Assembly: GCA_905182585.1 (NCBI GenBank)
Contig: CAJJCC010000012.1
Coordinates: 1-44,537 of the forward strand
Length of the DNA: 44,537 bases
Origin: an uncultured Flavobacteriales bacterium
GTDB lineage: Bacteria; Bacteroidota; Bacteroidia; Flavobacteriales_C; GCA-002722245
Reading direction: 5' to 3'
A program made the translations under genes and the position numbers. Of the stretch, positions 19,832 to 29,500 are shown one piece after another; positions within the stretch are counted from its first letter, which is position 1, and the number at the start of each line of letters is the position of its first letter. Below the pieces are notes generated by a model that did not search any database, was not told the origin of the DNA, and saw only the letters and a list, made by a program, of their open reading frames with translations.

Positions 19832-21535
19832 ATGCTCGAAAAGAAGTGGATATTAAAGCCCGAACCAACAGTTGAAGAAATCAATAACCTTCAGTCTAGT
19901 TTAGGTATTCACCCTAGTTTATGCACACTTTTAGTTCAAAGAGGAATTAAAACATTTGATGAAGCCAAACGGTTTTTTCGCCCTGATAAAAATCTCATTC
20001 ACGATCCATTTTTAATGAAAGGAATGACGGAAGCTGTTGCTCGAATTGGAGAAGCTTTTGGAAATGGTGAACGAATCATGATTTATGGGGATTACGATGT
20101 TGATGGAACTACTGCTGTAGCAATGGTATATTCCTTCTTTCTTGATTTTTCTGACAACCTCGTTTATTACGTTCCCGACAGATACGAAGAAGGGTATGGA
20201 ATATCTTTTAAAAGTATTGATCACGCAAAAGAAGAAGGTATCACCTTAATTATCGCTTTAGATTGCGGAATTAAAGCCGTTAAAAAAGTAGAATACGCCA
20301 AAGAAAAAGGAATCGATTATATTATTTGTGATCATCATTTACCTGGAGAAACTGTTCCTGATGGAATTATTCTTAACCCTAAACAGGTTGATTGTAATTA
20401 TCCTTTTAAAGAGCTGTCTGGTGCCGGAGTTGGGTTTAAACTATTGCAAGGGTTTTGTAAACGAAACGATATCGACATTCAAAAAGCCAATGAATATTTA
20501 GATTTGTTGGCAATTTCTATTGGTGCCGATATGGTTCCTATCCAAAATGAAAACAGAGTGCTTGCTAAGTATGGAATGGAAAAATTGAATGAGCAGCCTA
20601 CTTTAGGAATTAAGGCTATTCTTAATCATGCAAAAATTGATCGAACCGTAAATATGCGAGACATTGGTTTTGCGATCGGACCGAGAATTAACGCTGCGGG
20701 GAGAATTGCTCATGCCTCTAAAGCGGTTGAATTATTAATTACTTCTGATTTTGCAGACGCAGAAGAAGGAAGTGAAGATGTAAGTTTAGATAATGCTGAA
20801 CGAAAAATTTTAGATGCTGAAACGACGAAAGAAGCACTTTCATTTTTACACTCTGATACTGCGCATCAAAATAAAAAATCGACTTTAATCTTTAATGAAC
20901 ATTGGCACAAAGGGATTCTGGGTATCGTTTGTAACCGAATTCAGGAACATTATTATCGCCCAACTATTGTGCTAAGTAAAAGCGGTGAATTTTACACTGG
21001 ATCAGCTCGATCCGTAAAAGGCTATCATCTATACAATGCTATTAATGAATGCTCCGATATATTAGAAAGTTTTGGAGGGCACGCATTCGCGGCGGGATTA
21101 ACGATTAAGCCTGAGAATCTTGATGCATTTGCTAAACGATTCGAAAAAATTGTAAACGATTCTATTTCTGACGACTTGCTAATTCCAACTGTTGAAGTTG
21201 ATTTAAATTTACCTTTAAATGAAGTTCAGGCAGGGTTTTTCAAGGTTTTAAATCAATTTGAGCCGTTCGGTGTCGGTAATGACCAACCTATCTTTAGATG
21301 TGACCAGGTAAAGGCTTTGCCTAATTTAAGAGTTGTTGGAAAAGATCATTTAAAAATGGACATTGTTGATGCTGATAATCCATCTGTTAGGATTCCTGCA
21401 ATCGCATTTAATCAAATAAAACATTTTGATCATATTTCCCGAGGTAAACCATTCAAGGTTTGTTATTCTTTAGAAATTAATGAGTGGAAAGGGAATAAAA
21501 CCTTACAAGCGAATATTCGAGACATAAAGGTTTAA
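19832..21535 (+). CDS. recJ: Single-stranded-DNA-specific exonuclease RecJ
   Basis: IYGDYDVDGTTAVAM, ALDCGIK, CDHHLPG, IGPRINAAGRI, ESFGGHAFAAGLTI. Confidence 0.97.
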   Translation: MLEKKWILKPEPTVEEINNLQSSLGIHPSLCTLLVQRGIKTFDEAKRFFRPDKNLIHDPFLMKGMTEAVARIGEAFGNGERIMIYGDYDVDGTTAVAMVYSFFLDFSDNLVYYVPDRYEEGYGISFKSIDHAKEEGITLIIALDCGIKAVKKVEYAKEKGIDYIICDHHLPGETVPDGIILNPKQVDCNYPFKELSGAGVGFKLLQGFCKRNDIDIQKANEYLDLLAISIGADMVPIQNENRVLAKYGMEKLNEQPTLGIKAILNHAKIDRTVNMRDIGFAIGPRINAAGRIAHASKAVELLITSDFADAEEGSEDVSLDNAERKILDAETTKEALSFLHSDTAHQNKKSTLIFNEHWHKGILGIVCNRIQEHYYRPTIVLSKSGEFYTGSARSVKGYHLYNAINECSDILESFGGHAFAAGLTIKPENLDAFAKRFEKIVNDSISDDLLIPTVEVDLNLPLNEVQAGFFKVLNQFEPFGVGNDQPIFRCDQVKALPNLRVVGKDHLKMDIVDADNPSVRIPAIAFNQIKHFDHISRGKPFKVCYSLEINEWKGNKTLQANIRDIKV

Positions 21536-21536
21536 A

Positions 21537-22310
21537 TTAATTTCTATTTATAGAATTAAGAATCGTTAATTGATTTTGAAGGAACCTTGTCTTAACTAAT
21601 TCAAGATTTGCGAGTACCGAACTTAGGGGTAAAAAATGGGTCATTCTTTCAACCCAACCAGAAATAACTGCTGGGTCATAAGAATACGACACATTACGTA
21701 AATCCTCAACCAACAAGAACTGAGTAGACCCCATTATTTTCACTCCTAAATTATTTAGCTTTTCTAATCTTACGGTTAAATGCTTAGCGTGATCCTTATC
21801 ATAAGAGAAATAAGTTGCGGCAACATCCATATTATCTTTTCCCAATGGGATATCCATATCGTCTACACCGCCAGTATAATCCACTAATCGCTTTTTATCC
21901 TCATCAATTAAATCACAAAGTTCATGTACTAATTTAGAATATTCAACTACATCCACATTAGCGCTAACATTAAATAATTTAGCATTTTCAGCCATTTGAT
22001 TATTAATACTATTCGTGCCTTGATCCAACATTGCAAATGCATTTAACACATCTCTAGTATTGCCGATTGCAAAAGTAAACACACCATGCGTCATTACAAA
22101 AAAGAAAAAGTAAACATAGTATGTCGTAATCTTAACTTCGCTCTTCTTTCTAAATCTCGCTATGAAATAAAATAACATTCCAAAAACTGACAATGTGATT
22201 CCAAAAACCAATCCTACTGTTGCTCCAGGCCAATGCATGGATTTAAAAATCACTCCAAAAAAGACTAAAATATTCGTAATGATTAAAAGGACATTCGCAA
22301 CTTTTCTCAT
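21537..22310 (-). CDS. GldL-like N-terminal membrane domain with GldM-like segment, hypothetical
   Basis: FGVIFKSMHWPGATVGLVFGITLSVFGMLFYFI (GldL-N-like two-TM unit) followed by a third TM and TRDVLNAFAMLDQGTNSINNQMAEN, resembling GldM N-termini. Confidence 0.6.
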   Translation of the reverse strand: MRKVANVLLIITNILVFFGVIFKSMHWPGATVGLVFGITLSVFGMLFYFIARFRKKSEVKITTYYVYFFFFVMTHGVFTFAIGNTRDVLNAFAMLDQGTNSINNQMAENAKLFNVSANVDVVEYSKLVHELCDLIDEDKKRLVDYTGGVDDMDIPLGKDNMDVAATYFSYDKDHAKHLTVRLEKLNNLGVKIMGSTQFLLVEDLRNVSYSYDPAVISGWVERMTHFLPLSSVLANLELVKTRFLQNQLTILNSINRN

Positions 22311-22537
22311 GCGTCTAAGATTGAATCGTTTCTTTTGCTGAATTTCTCTTCTTCAACTTCCTCTTTTTTATGCTGTCTGATTTTATAAATCAACATCAAT
22401 AAACCTGCTATTCCAGCCCAAAGATATCCACCAATTTGTAAAACCTGCCCTCCTGGCCAATGTTGAATTTTAAACAAAATTCCAAAAGCCATTAATAAGA
22501 ACGCAAGAAATGAAATGATATAAACGGCTAGTCTCAT
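22307..22537 (-). CDS. Small two-TM protein, GldL-N-like (76 aa)
   Basis: FGILFKIQHWPGGQVLQIGGYLWAGIAGLLMLIYKI; 4-nt overlap with the downstream gene. Confidence 0.7.
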   Translation of the reverse strand: MRLAVYIISFLAFLLMAFGILFKIQHWPGGQVLQIGGYLWAGIAGLLMLIYKIRQHKKEEVEEEKFSKRNDSILDA

Positions 22538-22542
22538 AAAGT

Positions 22543-24678
22543 TTACTTTTTATAAATAATTTCAGAGATTCCTTCAATTTTACCAATAATTCTAAACTCG
22601 GTTCTACGGTTCATTTGACGACCTTCTGGATTATCAGATCCATCTGCATTCTTATTCGGTGCAATTGGTTCTTTTTCTCCGTATCCTTTTGCCTGTAATC
22701 GCTTACGTGCTATTCCTTTTCCTATTAAATAGTCAACTACTGATTGCGCTCTCTTTTGGGATAGTTTATCATTGTAAGCATCACTTCCAATTGCATCTGT
22801 ATGAGAACCAATTTCAATAACTATATCTGGGTTATCCATTAAAATTTTAAACATCGTCGTATCAATTACGGTTTTTGAGCTATCTAACAAAGCAAACTTA
22901 TCATACTCATAATAGATGTTTTTTACAACGATAGGCTGAACGGAAAACTTCTTCATGTAAAAGTTTTTGATTATGGTATCCGACTCAACAATTCCTTCAG
23001 TAGATATTTCGAAGCTTTGGTTAAAATAGTTTTCTCCGTTTGCTTGTAAATTATATTCTTTTCCTTTTTCTAATTTAAAAAAGTAGTCACCACTATCCTC
23101 AGGTAAAACAGATTTGATTACCATTTCTCCACCCTCAATTGAGTCATCCAGCAAAACCAATGAAAGCGTAACAAATTTACTAGGGACAGTATCTATTAAA
23201 TCTTTATTCTCAACGATTTCAAACATCTTTCCCTGTACTCCGATATGAATGTAATGAAGCTCCTTGAAATTATAAATATCATCACAACAAGTTGGATTTT
23301 TTAAAGAAACCGATCCTACCCTATTAGAAACAAAATAACCCTCATCTCCATTCTTTGTTAATGAGTAATAAAGCTCATCTACGCTTGTGTTAATAGGAAA
23401 GCCAATGTTTTTAGGCACTGTCCAGTCCTTTAATTCACCAATCGTTTTAAAAACATCCAACCCTCCAAGCCCAGGCCAACCTGCCGAACTAAAGTGCAAT
23501 GTTTTGTTGTCTATATTGTAATTAGGAGAAAACTCGTCCAATTTTGTATTTAATTTACTTCCTCCATTTTTAGGCTTTTTCCATAGTTCCTTTTTTGGGT
23601 TAAACTCCGAATACCAAATATCCCAACCACCTCTACCACCTTCAATTCGGTTAGAGATAAAATATAATACAGGCACATCTTTTTGAAAATACCAACCTAA
23701 AGTTGGTTGAGTAGAGTGAAATCCTTTAACGTTAATTTCTTCATTCATTTTAACTGGCTCCATCCAGCCTTTTTCGTCTTCTTCTTTATCTGCATAATAA
23801 AGGTGAAACACTAATTTTCCTTTAATATTTCTTATTCCCCTTGAAAAATAAAATCTAGAACTGTCTTCATTAAAACAACCATTCCCGTTTTCGGTGTCCT
23901 CAAAATTAAACCAACCTTCTGCGTATTCGTTTTGCATTACCCAAGTTGAATCATTCATCTTTTGAGCAACATAGAACTTTCTATGGGGTACAACGGAATT
24001 TGAATCTTCAGCGTTTACATATACAATACTATCTGATCGTAAAGACGAATACAATAACATTGAATCATTTAAAGGTAAAGGTGAAAGTTCAACATGAGCT
24101 TTATTAATAGAGGTGTCAGGGTGGTAAATCCTTACATCCAACGTGTCTTCTAAAACAACAGGGGCAGCGTCACAACTTGCAACATATAATTTCACCCAAG
24201 ACCTGTATGTTCCTGAATCAGCAGCGTCTCTATAAACCTTTTTAAAAGCTAAAAAATTCTCCTTTGCTTTTTTATATTTCCCATTCATTAACTGCATATG
24301 AGCTAAATAAAATTGTGCTTTGGGGTATTTATCTGGCTTTTCCTCAAAAACAGCACTGTAAACTTTCTCAGCCTTATGATAATCACGAGATAACCTTAAA
24401 GCGTTAGCCATTTTATATTGATACTTCAATTTTAAAACTTGATACCTACCTGACAGAAAACCGCCCTTAGCAATAAGCTCATCGTTATCTTTTAAGAACT
24501 TTTTATAATAAGATAATGATCCAAAAAAATCTCCATTCTTAAAAGCTTTATCTCCTGCTTTACGAATTACTTTAGTTTTCGAATTGTAAATTTCTTCATC
24601 GACTTGGGCAGTCGCGAAAACGCTAAAAAATATAGCAAAAAGACAGGTAATCTTTTTAATATCTATCACAAGGAACAT
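22543..24678 (-). CDS. OmpA family protein with TPR and PD40/WD40-like repeats (PorE-like)
   Basis: C-terminal IVIEIGSHTDAIGSDAYNDKLSQKRAQSVVDYLIGKGI OmpA peptidoglycan-binding motif; KLDEFSPNYNIDNKTLHFSSAGWPGLGGLDVFKT PD40-like repeats; TPR-like N-terminus. ORF extends to 24729; M18 gives a better signal peptide. Confidence 0.9.
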   Translation of the reverse strand: MFLVIDIKKITCLFAIFFSVFATAQVDEEIYNSKTKVIRKAGDKAFKNGDFFGSLSYYKKFLKDNDELIAKGGFLSGRYQVLKLKYQYKMANALRLSRDYHKAEKVYSAVFEEKPDKYPKAQFYLAHMQLMNGKYKKAKENFLAFKKVYRDAADSGTYRSWVKLYVASCDAAPVVLEDTLDVRIYHPDTSINKAHVELSPLPLNDSMLLYSSLRSDSIVYVNAEDSNSVVPHRKFYVAQKMNDSTWVMQNEYAEGWFNFEDTENGNGCFNEDSSRFYFSRGIRNIKGKLVFHLYYADKEEDEKGWMEPVKMNEEINVKGFHSTQPTLGWYFQKDVPVLYFISNRIEGGRGGWDIWYSEFNPKKELWKKPKNGGSKLNTKLDEFSPNYNIDNKTLHFSSAGWPGLGGLDVFKTIGELKDWTVPKNIGFPINTSVDELYYSLTKNGDEGYFVSNRVGSVSLKNPTCCDDIYNFKELHYIHIGVQGKMFEIVENKDLIDTVPSKFVTLSLVLLDDSIEGGEMVIKSVLPEDSGDYFFKLEKGKEYNLQANGENYFNQSFEISTEGIVESDTIIKNFYMKKFSVQPIVVKNIYYEYDKFALLDSSKTVIDTTMFKILMDNPDIVIEIGSHTDAIGSDAYNDKLSQKRAQSVVDYLIGKGIARKRLQAKGYGEKEPIAPNKNADGSDNPEGRQMNRRTEFRIIGKIEGISEIIYKK

Positions 24679-25669
24679 TGTATATTGATGGTTCAGAACT
24701 TTGAGCAATATATATAACTGATAATTCAAACGCTCCTCTATAATGAGTTACCGATGATAATCCAGAAACATTAATATCATAACTTATACCTACCTGCCAT
24801 TCTTGACGAACTGCACCGACGATTAAGTTAGCTGCATCATAATTTCTTTTGTATCCATCTCGGAAATTCATTCCAACAAAAACCTCATCGATCTTGGCTT
24901 TGTTAACATCCATTCTCATTTTTCCAATAACACCCAAAACTAAATCTTGTGCCTTATTTTGATACATGTACATTACGTTTGGTGAAATAGTATAACGATC
25001 ATTTAGTTTGTAATTAAACTTCGCGTTATAAACCTGTCTCAACGAAAAGGTTTCCGAATCATTAAAAAAACTTTCTGACGGTTTGTTAAGATGATACCAG
25101 GCTAAACCAACTTCTGGAAATAATTTATCTCCAATCTGACGCGCCCAACCTACTCCTAGGTTTAAATCAAAAGAGTAATCATTTGTTTTTGAAAAATTCT
25201 CCATGTTACTCAAACTATTGTTCGAAAACTCACCTTGGTCGACATCCCATTGAACGGGGTAGTTGTATGCGTTCGGATCTACTCCTTTATGCAATAAACC
25301 TATTTGAATTCCACCACTTAAATAGTTTCCTTTTACCAATTTATTATAACCCCCGGATAACATTAACTTATTTTGTGTCAAGTTTCCAATCGAAGAACGA
25401 TCGTTATCAAATTGTAAACCAGCACTAAAATCTTGTCCGTATGCAGAAAACACGCGGTCATAACTCATCCCTAGTGTTTTATATTGTTTTCCCATTGTTG
25501 CACCCCACTGAGAACGAAAATTCCCAACAATTCTATAATCTCCTTCAAACCTTCCTGTTTCTCCGGGATTAAGATTTAACGGCGAAAACATCCACTGCGT
25601 AAAGTGAATATCTTGAGCCTTTAGGCCCGTAGCGGCAATAAACAATATAAAAATTAACTTTTTTACCAT
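24656..25669 (-). CDS. Type IX secretion system membrane protein PorP/SprF family
   Basis: AQDIHFTQWMFSPLNLNPGETGRFEGDYRIVGNFRSQWGA is the typical PorP/SprF N-terminus; beta-barrel-like remainder. Confidence 0.93.
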   Translation of the reverse strand: MVKKLIFILFIAATGLKAQDIHFTQWMFSPLNLNPGETGRFEGDYRIVGNFRSQWGATMGKQYKTLGMSYDRVFSAYGQDFSAGLQFDNDRSSIGNLTQNKLMLSGGYNKLVKGNYLSGGIQIGLLHKGVDPNAYNYPVQWDVDQGEFSNNSLSNMENFSKTNDYSFDLNLGVGWARQIGDKLFPEVGLAWYHLNKPSESFFNDSETFSLRQVYNAKFNYKLNDRYTISPNVMYMYQNKAQDLVLGVIGKMRMDVNKAKIDEVFVGMNFRDGYKRNYDAANLIVGAVRQEWQVGISYDINVSGLSSVTHYRGAFELSVIYIAQSSEPSIYNVPCDRY

Positions 25670-26466
25670 AAGTAACTTCTCCCCGTTTTCATTATGCTTA
25701 ACATTCTATCCAATTGCCCTCTAGAAAAGTGATAATTACAAGGTTGATTATTGTAATAACTCATTATGTTACAAACAGGGGGCTCAAACATTAAATTCGT
25801 TTGAGGGTCATTAACTTGTGGATCTAAATGACATCCTGTATTAGATCCATTTGGATCTGCTTGTGTATCGCAAATTAAATCTCCTGCAGTGGCGCAATTC
25901 GAACCGTCGGCAAACTCTTCACCATTTGCAACGGATTCAAAAGTGTGATACAATCCAAAATAATGTCCTATCTCATGAAGCAATACACTTGCAGTAAATT
26001 CAGACTTTTTAAGGAAAATAGCGTCTCTTTGGTTATCATCATTAGGAATAGTAGTTGAACCAAGTGGGGCATATCCAGCCGGATTAGCTCCTGGGTTCGG
26101 ATTAATAATTTCCGTTGCAAAATATAAATTAATTACATTCTTTTTTCTATATAAAGCCGCAATCTCCTCATCATGAAGGCCTTTCTCAATAGTGTCTTGA
26201 CGATGATTAGGAAGTGTATCAAAAGAACATAATTTAAAATCTACACAAATGCCTTTAAACTTTTGATTGAGTGAATCAATGGCTACGAGTACTTGTGATA
26301 AATCAAGAGGAGCAATCGAATTTGTAGTGTCTGTTAACACCCAGGCAGCAATTGAGAACGTTTTGCCGTAACACTCCTCTGTAGAGCCAAAATTTTCGTT
26401 GTACTGAGCACAACAAATTTTGGTGGTAAATAACACTAGAAATATTAACGAAATAAATTTTGTCAT
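25663..26466 (-). CDS. Secreted zinc metallopeptidase, M43 (pappalysin-like)
   Basis: HEIGHYFGLYHTF (HExxHxxGxxH), Met-turn NIMSYYNN, signal peptide; 7-nt overlap with the porP-like gene. Confidence 0.92.
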   Translation of the reverse strand: MTKFISLIFLVLFTTKICCAQYNENFGSTEECYGKTFSIAAWVLTDTTNSIAPLDLSQVLVAIDSLNQKFKGICVDFKLCSFDTLPNHRQDTIEKGLHDEEIAALYRKKNVINLYFATEIINPNPGANPAGYAPLGSTTIPNDDNQRDAIFLKKSEFTASVLLHEIGHYFGLYHTFESVANGEEFADGSNCATAGDLICDTQADPNGSNTGCHLDPQVNDPQTNLMFEPPVCNIMSYYNNQPCNYHFSRGQLDRMLSIMKTGRSYLW

Positions 26467-26570
26467 AGCTTAAAATCAACTCAAATATAAAATTTTATCC
26501 AGAATCTCCACCGAAAACTTACGTAATTGACTAAAAATGTTACTTTTGTTTTAGATAAATCTCTCTTATT

Positions 26571-29500
26571 TTGAAGAAAATTATAATTTTAATTTTTGTT
26601 TTTCTTGTCCAAAGTCAAACAATTTTTGGTCAAATAACCGCAAATAAAACAAGTGGCTGCGCACCTTTAACCGGTGTTCAGTTTTCTAGTCCAACAACTG
26701 GAGATTGGGACTTTGGAAACGGCGCAAGTGCAACCGCGCAGTTAGGAGGAACGAATATCTCGACTATTTACGCTGACCATGGTGTTTATACGGTTACTTT
26801 TGATGACGGCTCTGGTCCCATTACTGAAACAATTACCGTTTATGGAAATCCAACACCAGCCTTCTTAATAGACGGACCAGAGAGTGGGTGTGTTCCATTT
26901 TCTACTTCTTTTGGAGACTCTTCTGAAGCACAAGGATCCTCAAGTATTGTGGGTTGGCAATGGGCTTTTGGAGACGGCGCAGCGAGTACTTTTAAAAACC
27001 CAAATCACACATATACAATTTTAGGAACTTACACCGTTTCATTAATTGTAACCGATAATAATGGTTGTGATTCAACTGCTGTGAAAACCGATTATGTTTC
27101 CGTTCAAAACGCTCCAACTGCCAGCTTTACGGCATCTCCAACATCCTCATGTACCGCCCCACTAAATGTGACATTAAATAACAACTCAGTAAATAGTTCA
27201 AGTACAACATCAGACTTGACTTATGAATGGGATTTTGGCGATACTCAAACATCAAACGATGAAAATCCAGCACCACATAACTATTCTTCACCTGGTGTTT
27301 TTGCTTTAAAATTGACGGTTACGGAAGATGGAGGCTGTTCAAGATCTCAAACAAAAATTGTAAGTATAGGAAATCCTATTGCAGCTATTAATGTTGCCGA
27401 CACTGTTTGTTTAAGCAGCAACGTTAACTACTTTAACGGCTCAACAGGTGGTTCTAGTTTTTCTTGGGTTTTTGACGATGGCGGAACGTCTAACTTAGAA
27501 AACCCCCTTCACATATTCAACACTCCTGGTAATCATGATGTTACCTTGACTATATCTGATGGATCTTGCGCTGACACTGTAACCGAATCAGTATTTGTTC
27601 AGGAAGTTATTCCAACACTCTTATCTACTCCTACTTACCTTTGTGAAAAACCATACTGTATTGATTTCACAGCAAATGGAACAGACATTGTAAATTGGTC
27701 TTATGACTTTGGTGACGGGAACGGATCAAATACCCAAAACCCAGAACATTGCTACAATATTGGAGGAGATGAATATACCGTATATTATTATGGAGGATAT
27801 CACTATGAAGCACGAGTAACAGCAACGAACAGTTATGGTTGTTCTGGATCAGCAACGGTTATAGATACTATTTTTCCATTAAGCGCAAATTTTGCTCCAA
27901 ATATTACGCAAGGTTGTGCACCATTAACGATAAACTTTGAAGACTCTTCAGCCTCAGGTTCTTCAATTGTTTCTTACGAATATGATTTTGGTGATGGAAA
28001 CTCTGCAAGTACAGAAAATGCAACTCATACTTTTAATACAGCAGGAGAATACGAAGTTCTTTTAACCTTAGAAAATGCAAATGGATGTAGAGATACTTCT
28101 TTCCCAATTCAAATACAAGTTGGAGATACAATTGATGTTGACTTAAACATCTCCCCGTCAACGGTTTGTATAGGTGATACTGTTACAATAACTGACGCTT
28201 CAAGTGATTCTCGTATTGACTATTACCATTTCTCTACTGATGAAAATAGAGGCTCAGAATCTTGTCCAGACTCACCAACCCAGCAGTGGTCTTACTTTCA
28301 CGAAGCAGGACAACATGATGTAACTTTTTATGCTAATTATAATGGTTGTATTAGCGAAAAAGTATTTACAGGCGCTGTCACCGTTAATGGTCCTTCATCA
28401 TACTTTAAATGGTCGGGACTATGTGCCAGCCCAACTGAAATAAATCTTACTGCCACTGTTGATCAAGTTGATAGTCTTTATTGGTACTTTGGTGACGGAG
28501 ATACTTTAAAATCAAATAATTTAGCAGACACGGCAATAACTCATGTATATGATACCTCAGGAAATTATACGGTTTACTTAATTTCCACAAATTCCACTAC
28601 GGGATGTCAAAACGATACAGATTCAATGGTTGTAACGGTTAGAATGTTAGAAGCTGTCATTGATCAGGACTCCCTGATTTGCTCTGGAGGGTTTACTCCT
28701 TCTGGTGAACTTTCAATTGATGTTAACGGTAATTGTGACAATTCATATCGTTGGGATTACGGTGACGGATCTAACATGTACTTATCTGATGATCCAAATT
28801 GGCCAACTGCAATTACAGATACCGGAACATACACAATTCGATTAATGGTATATGATGTTAACGGCTGTAGGGATACTACAGAAAAAACAATAACCATAAC
28901 AGACATTTATGCTGGTTTTATGTCCGACACAACAACCGGTTGTTTACCATTAACCATAAACCTAACAGATACCTCAAAGAGCGTCTCTCCGATTGCTTCG
29001 TGGTCTTGGAATTATGATGATGGAAACACTGGAACTGGCGAAACTTCATCACACACTTTTACAGAAGTAACTTCATTTTTTGATATCGAACTTACGGTAA
29101 CAGACACACTAGGGTGTGTTGATACAGAGAAATTAAGAATAAACGCAATAATTCCTGATTCAAACTTTACAGTAAACGACCGTACTATTTGTGTAGGGGA
29201 TGAAGTAACATTTAATTTAAATAACGAAAACTCAATGAGCTCAGCAGTTTGGAGTTTCGGGAATCAAGGCACGGCAAACGATCTTAATCCAACATTCCAA
29301 TTTGACACCTCTGGAGATTACACAATTAACGTTCAACTTACAGATACTAATGGTTGTATAGCTGAAAGAACTATAACTAATTATGTTTTTGTTGACGACT
29401 ACCCTATTGTTGGGTTCACTTCTGTAATTACCGACAACGGCGATACAATTAATAACGAGAGTGTTATTTGCTATCCTGAGCAAGTAACATTTACCGACAC

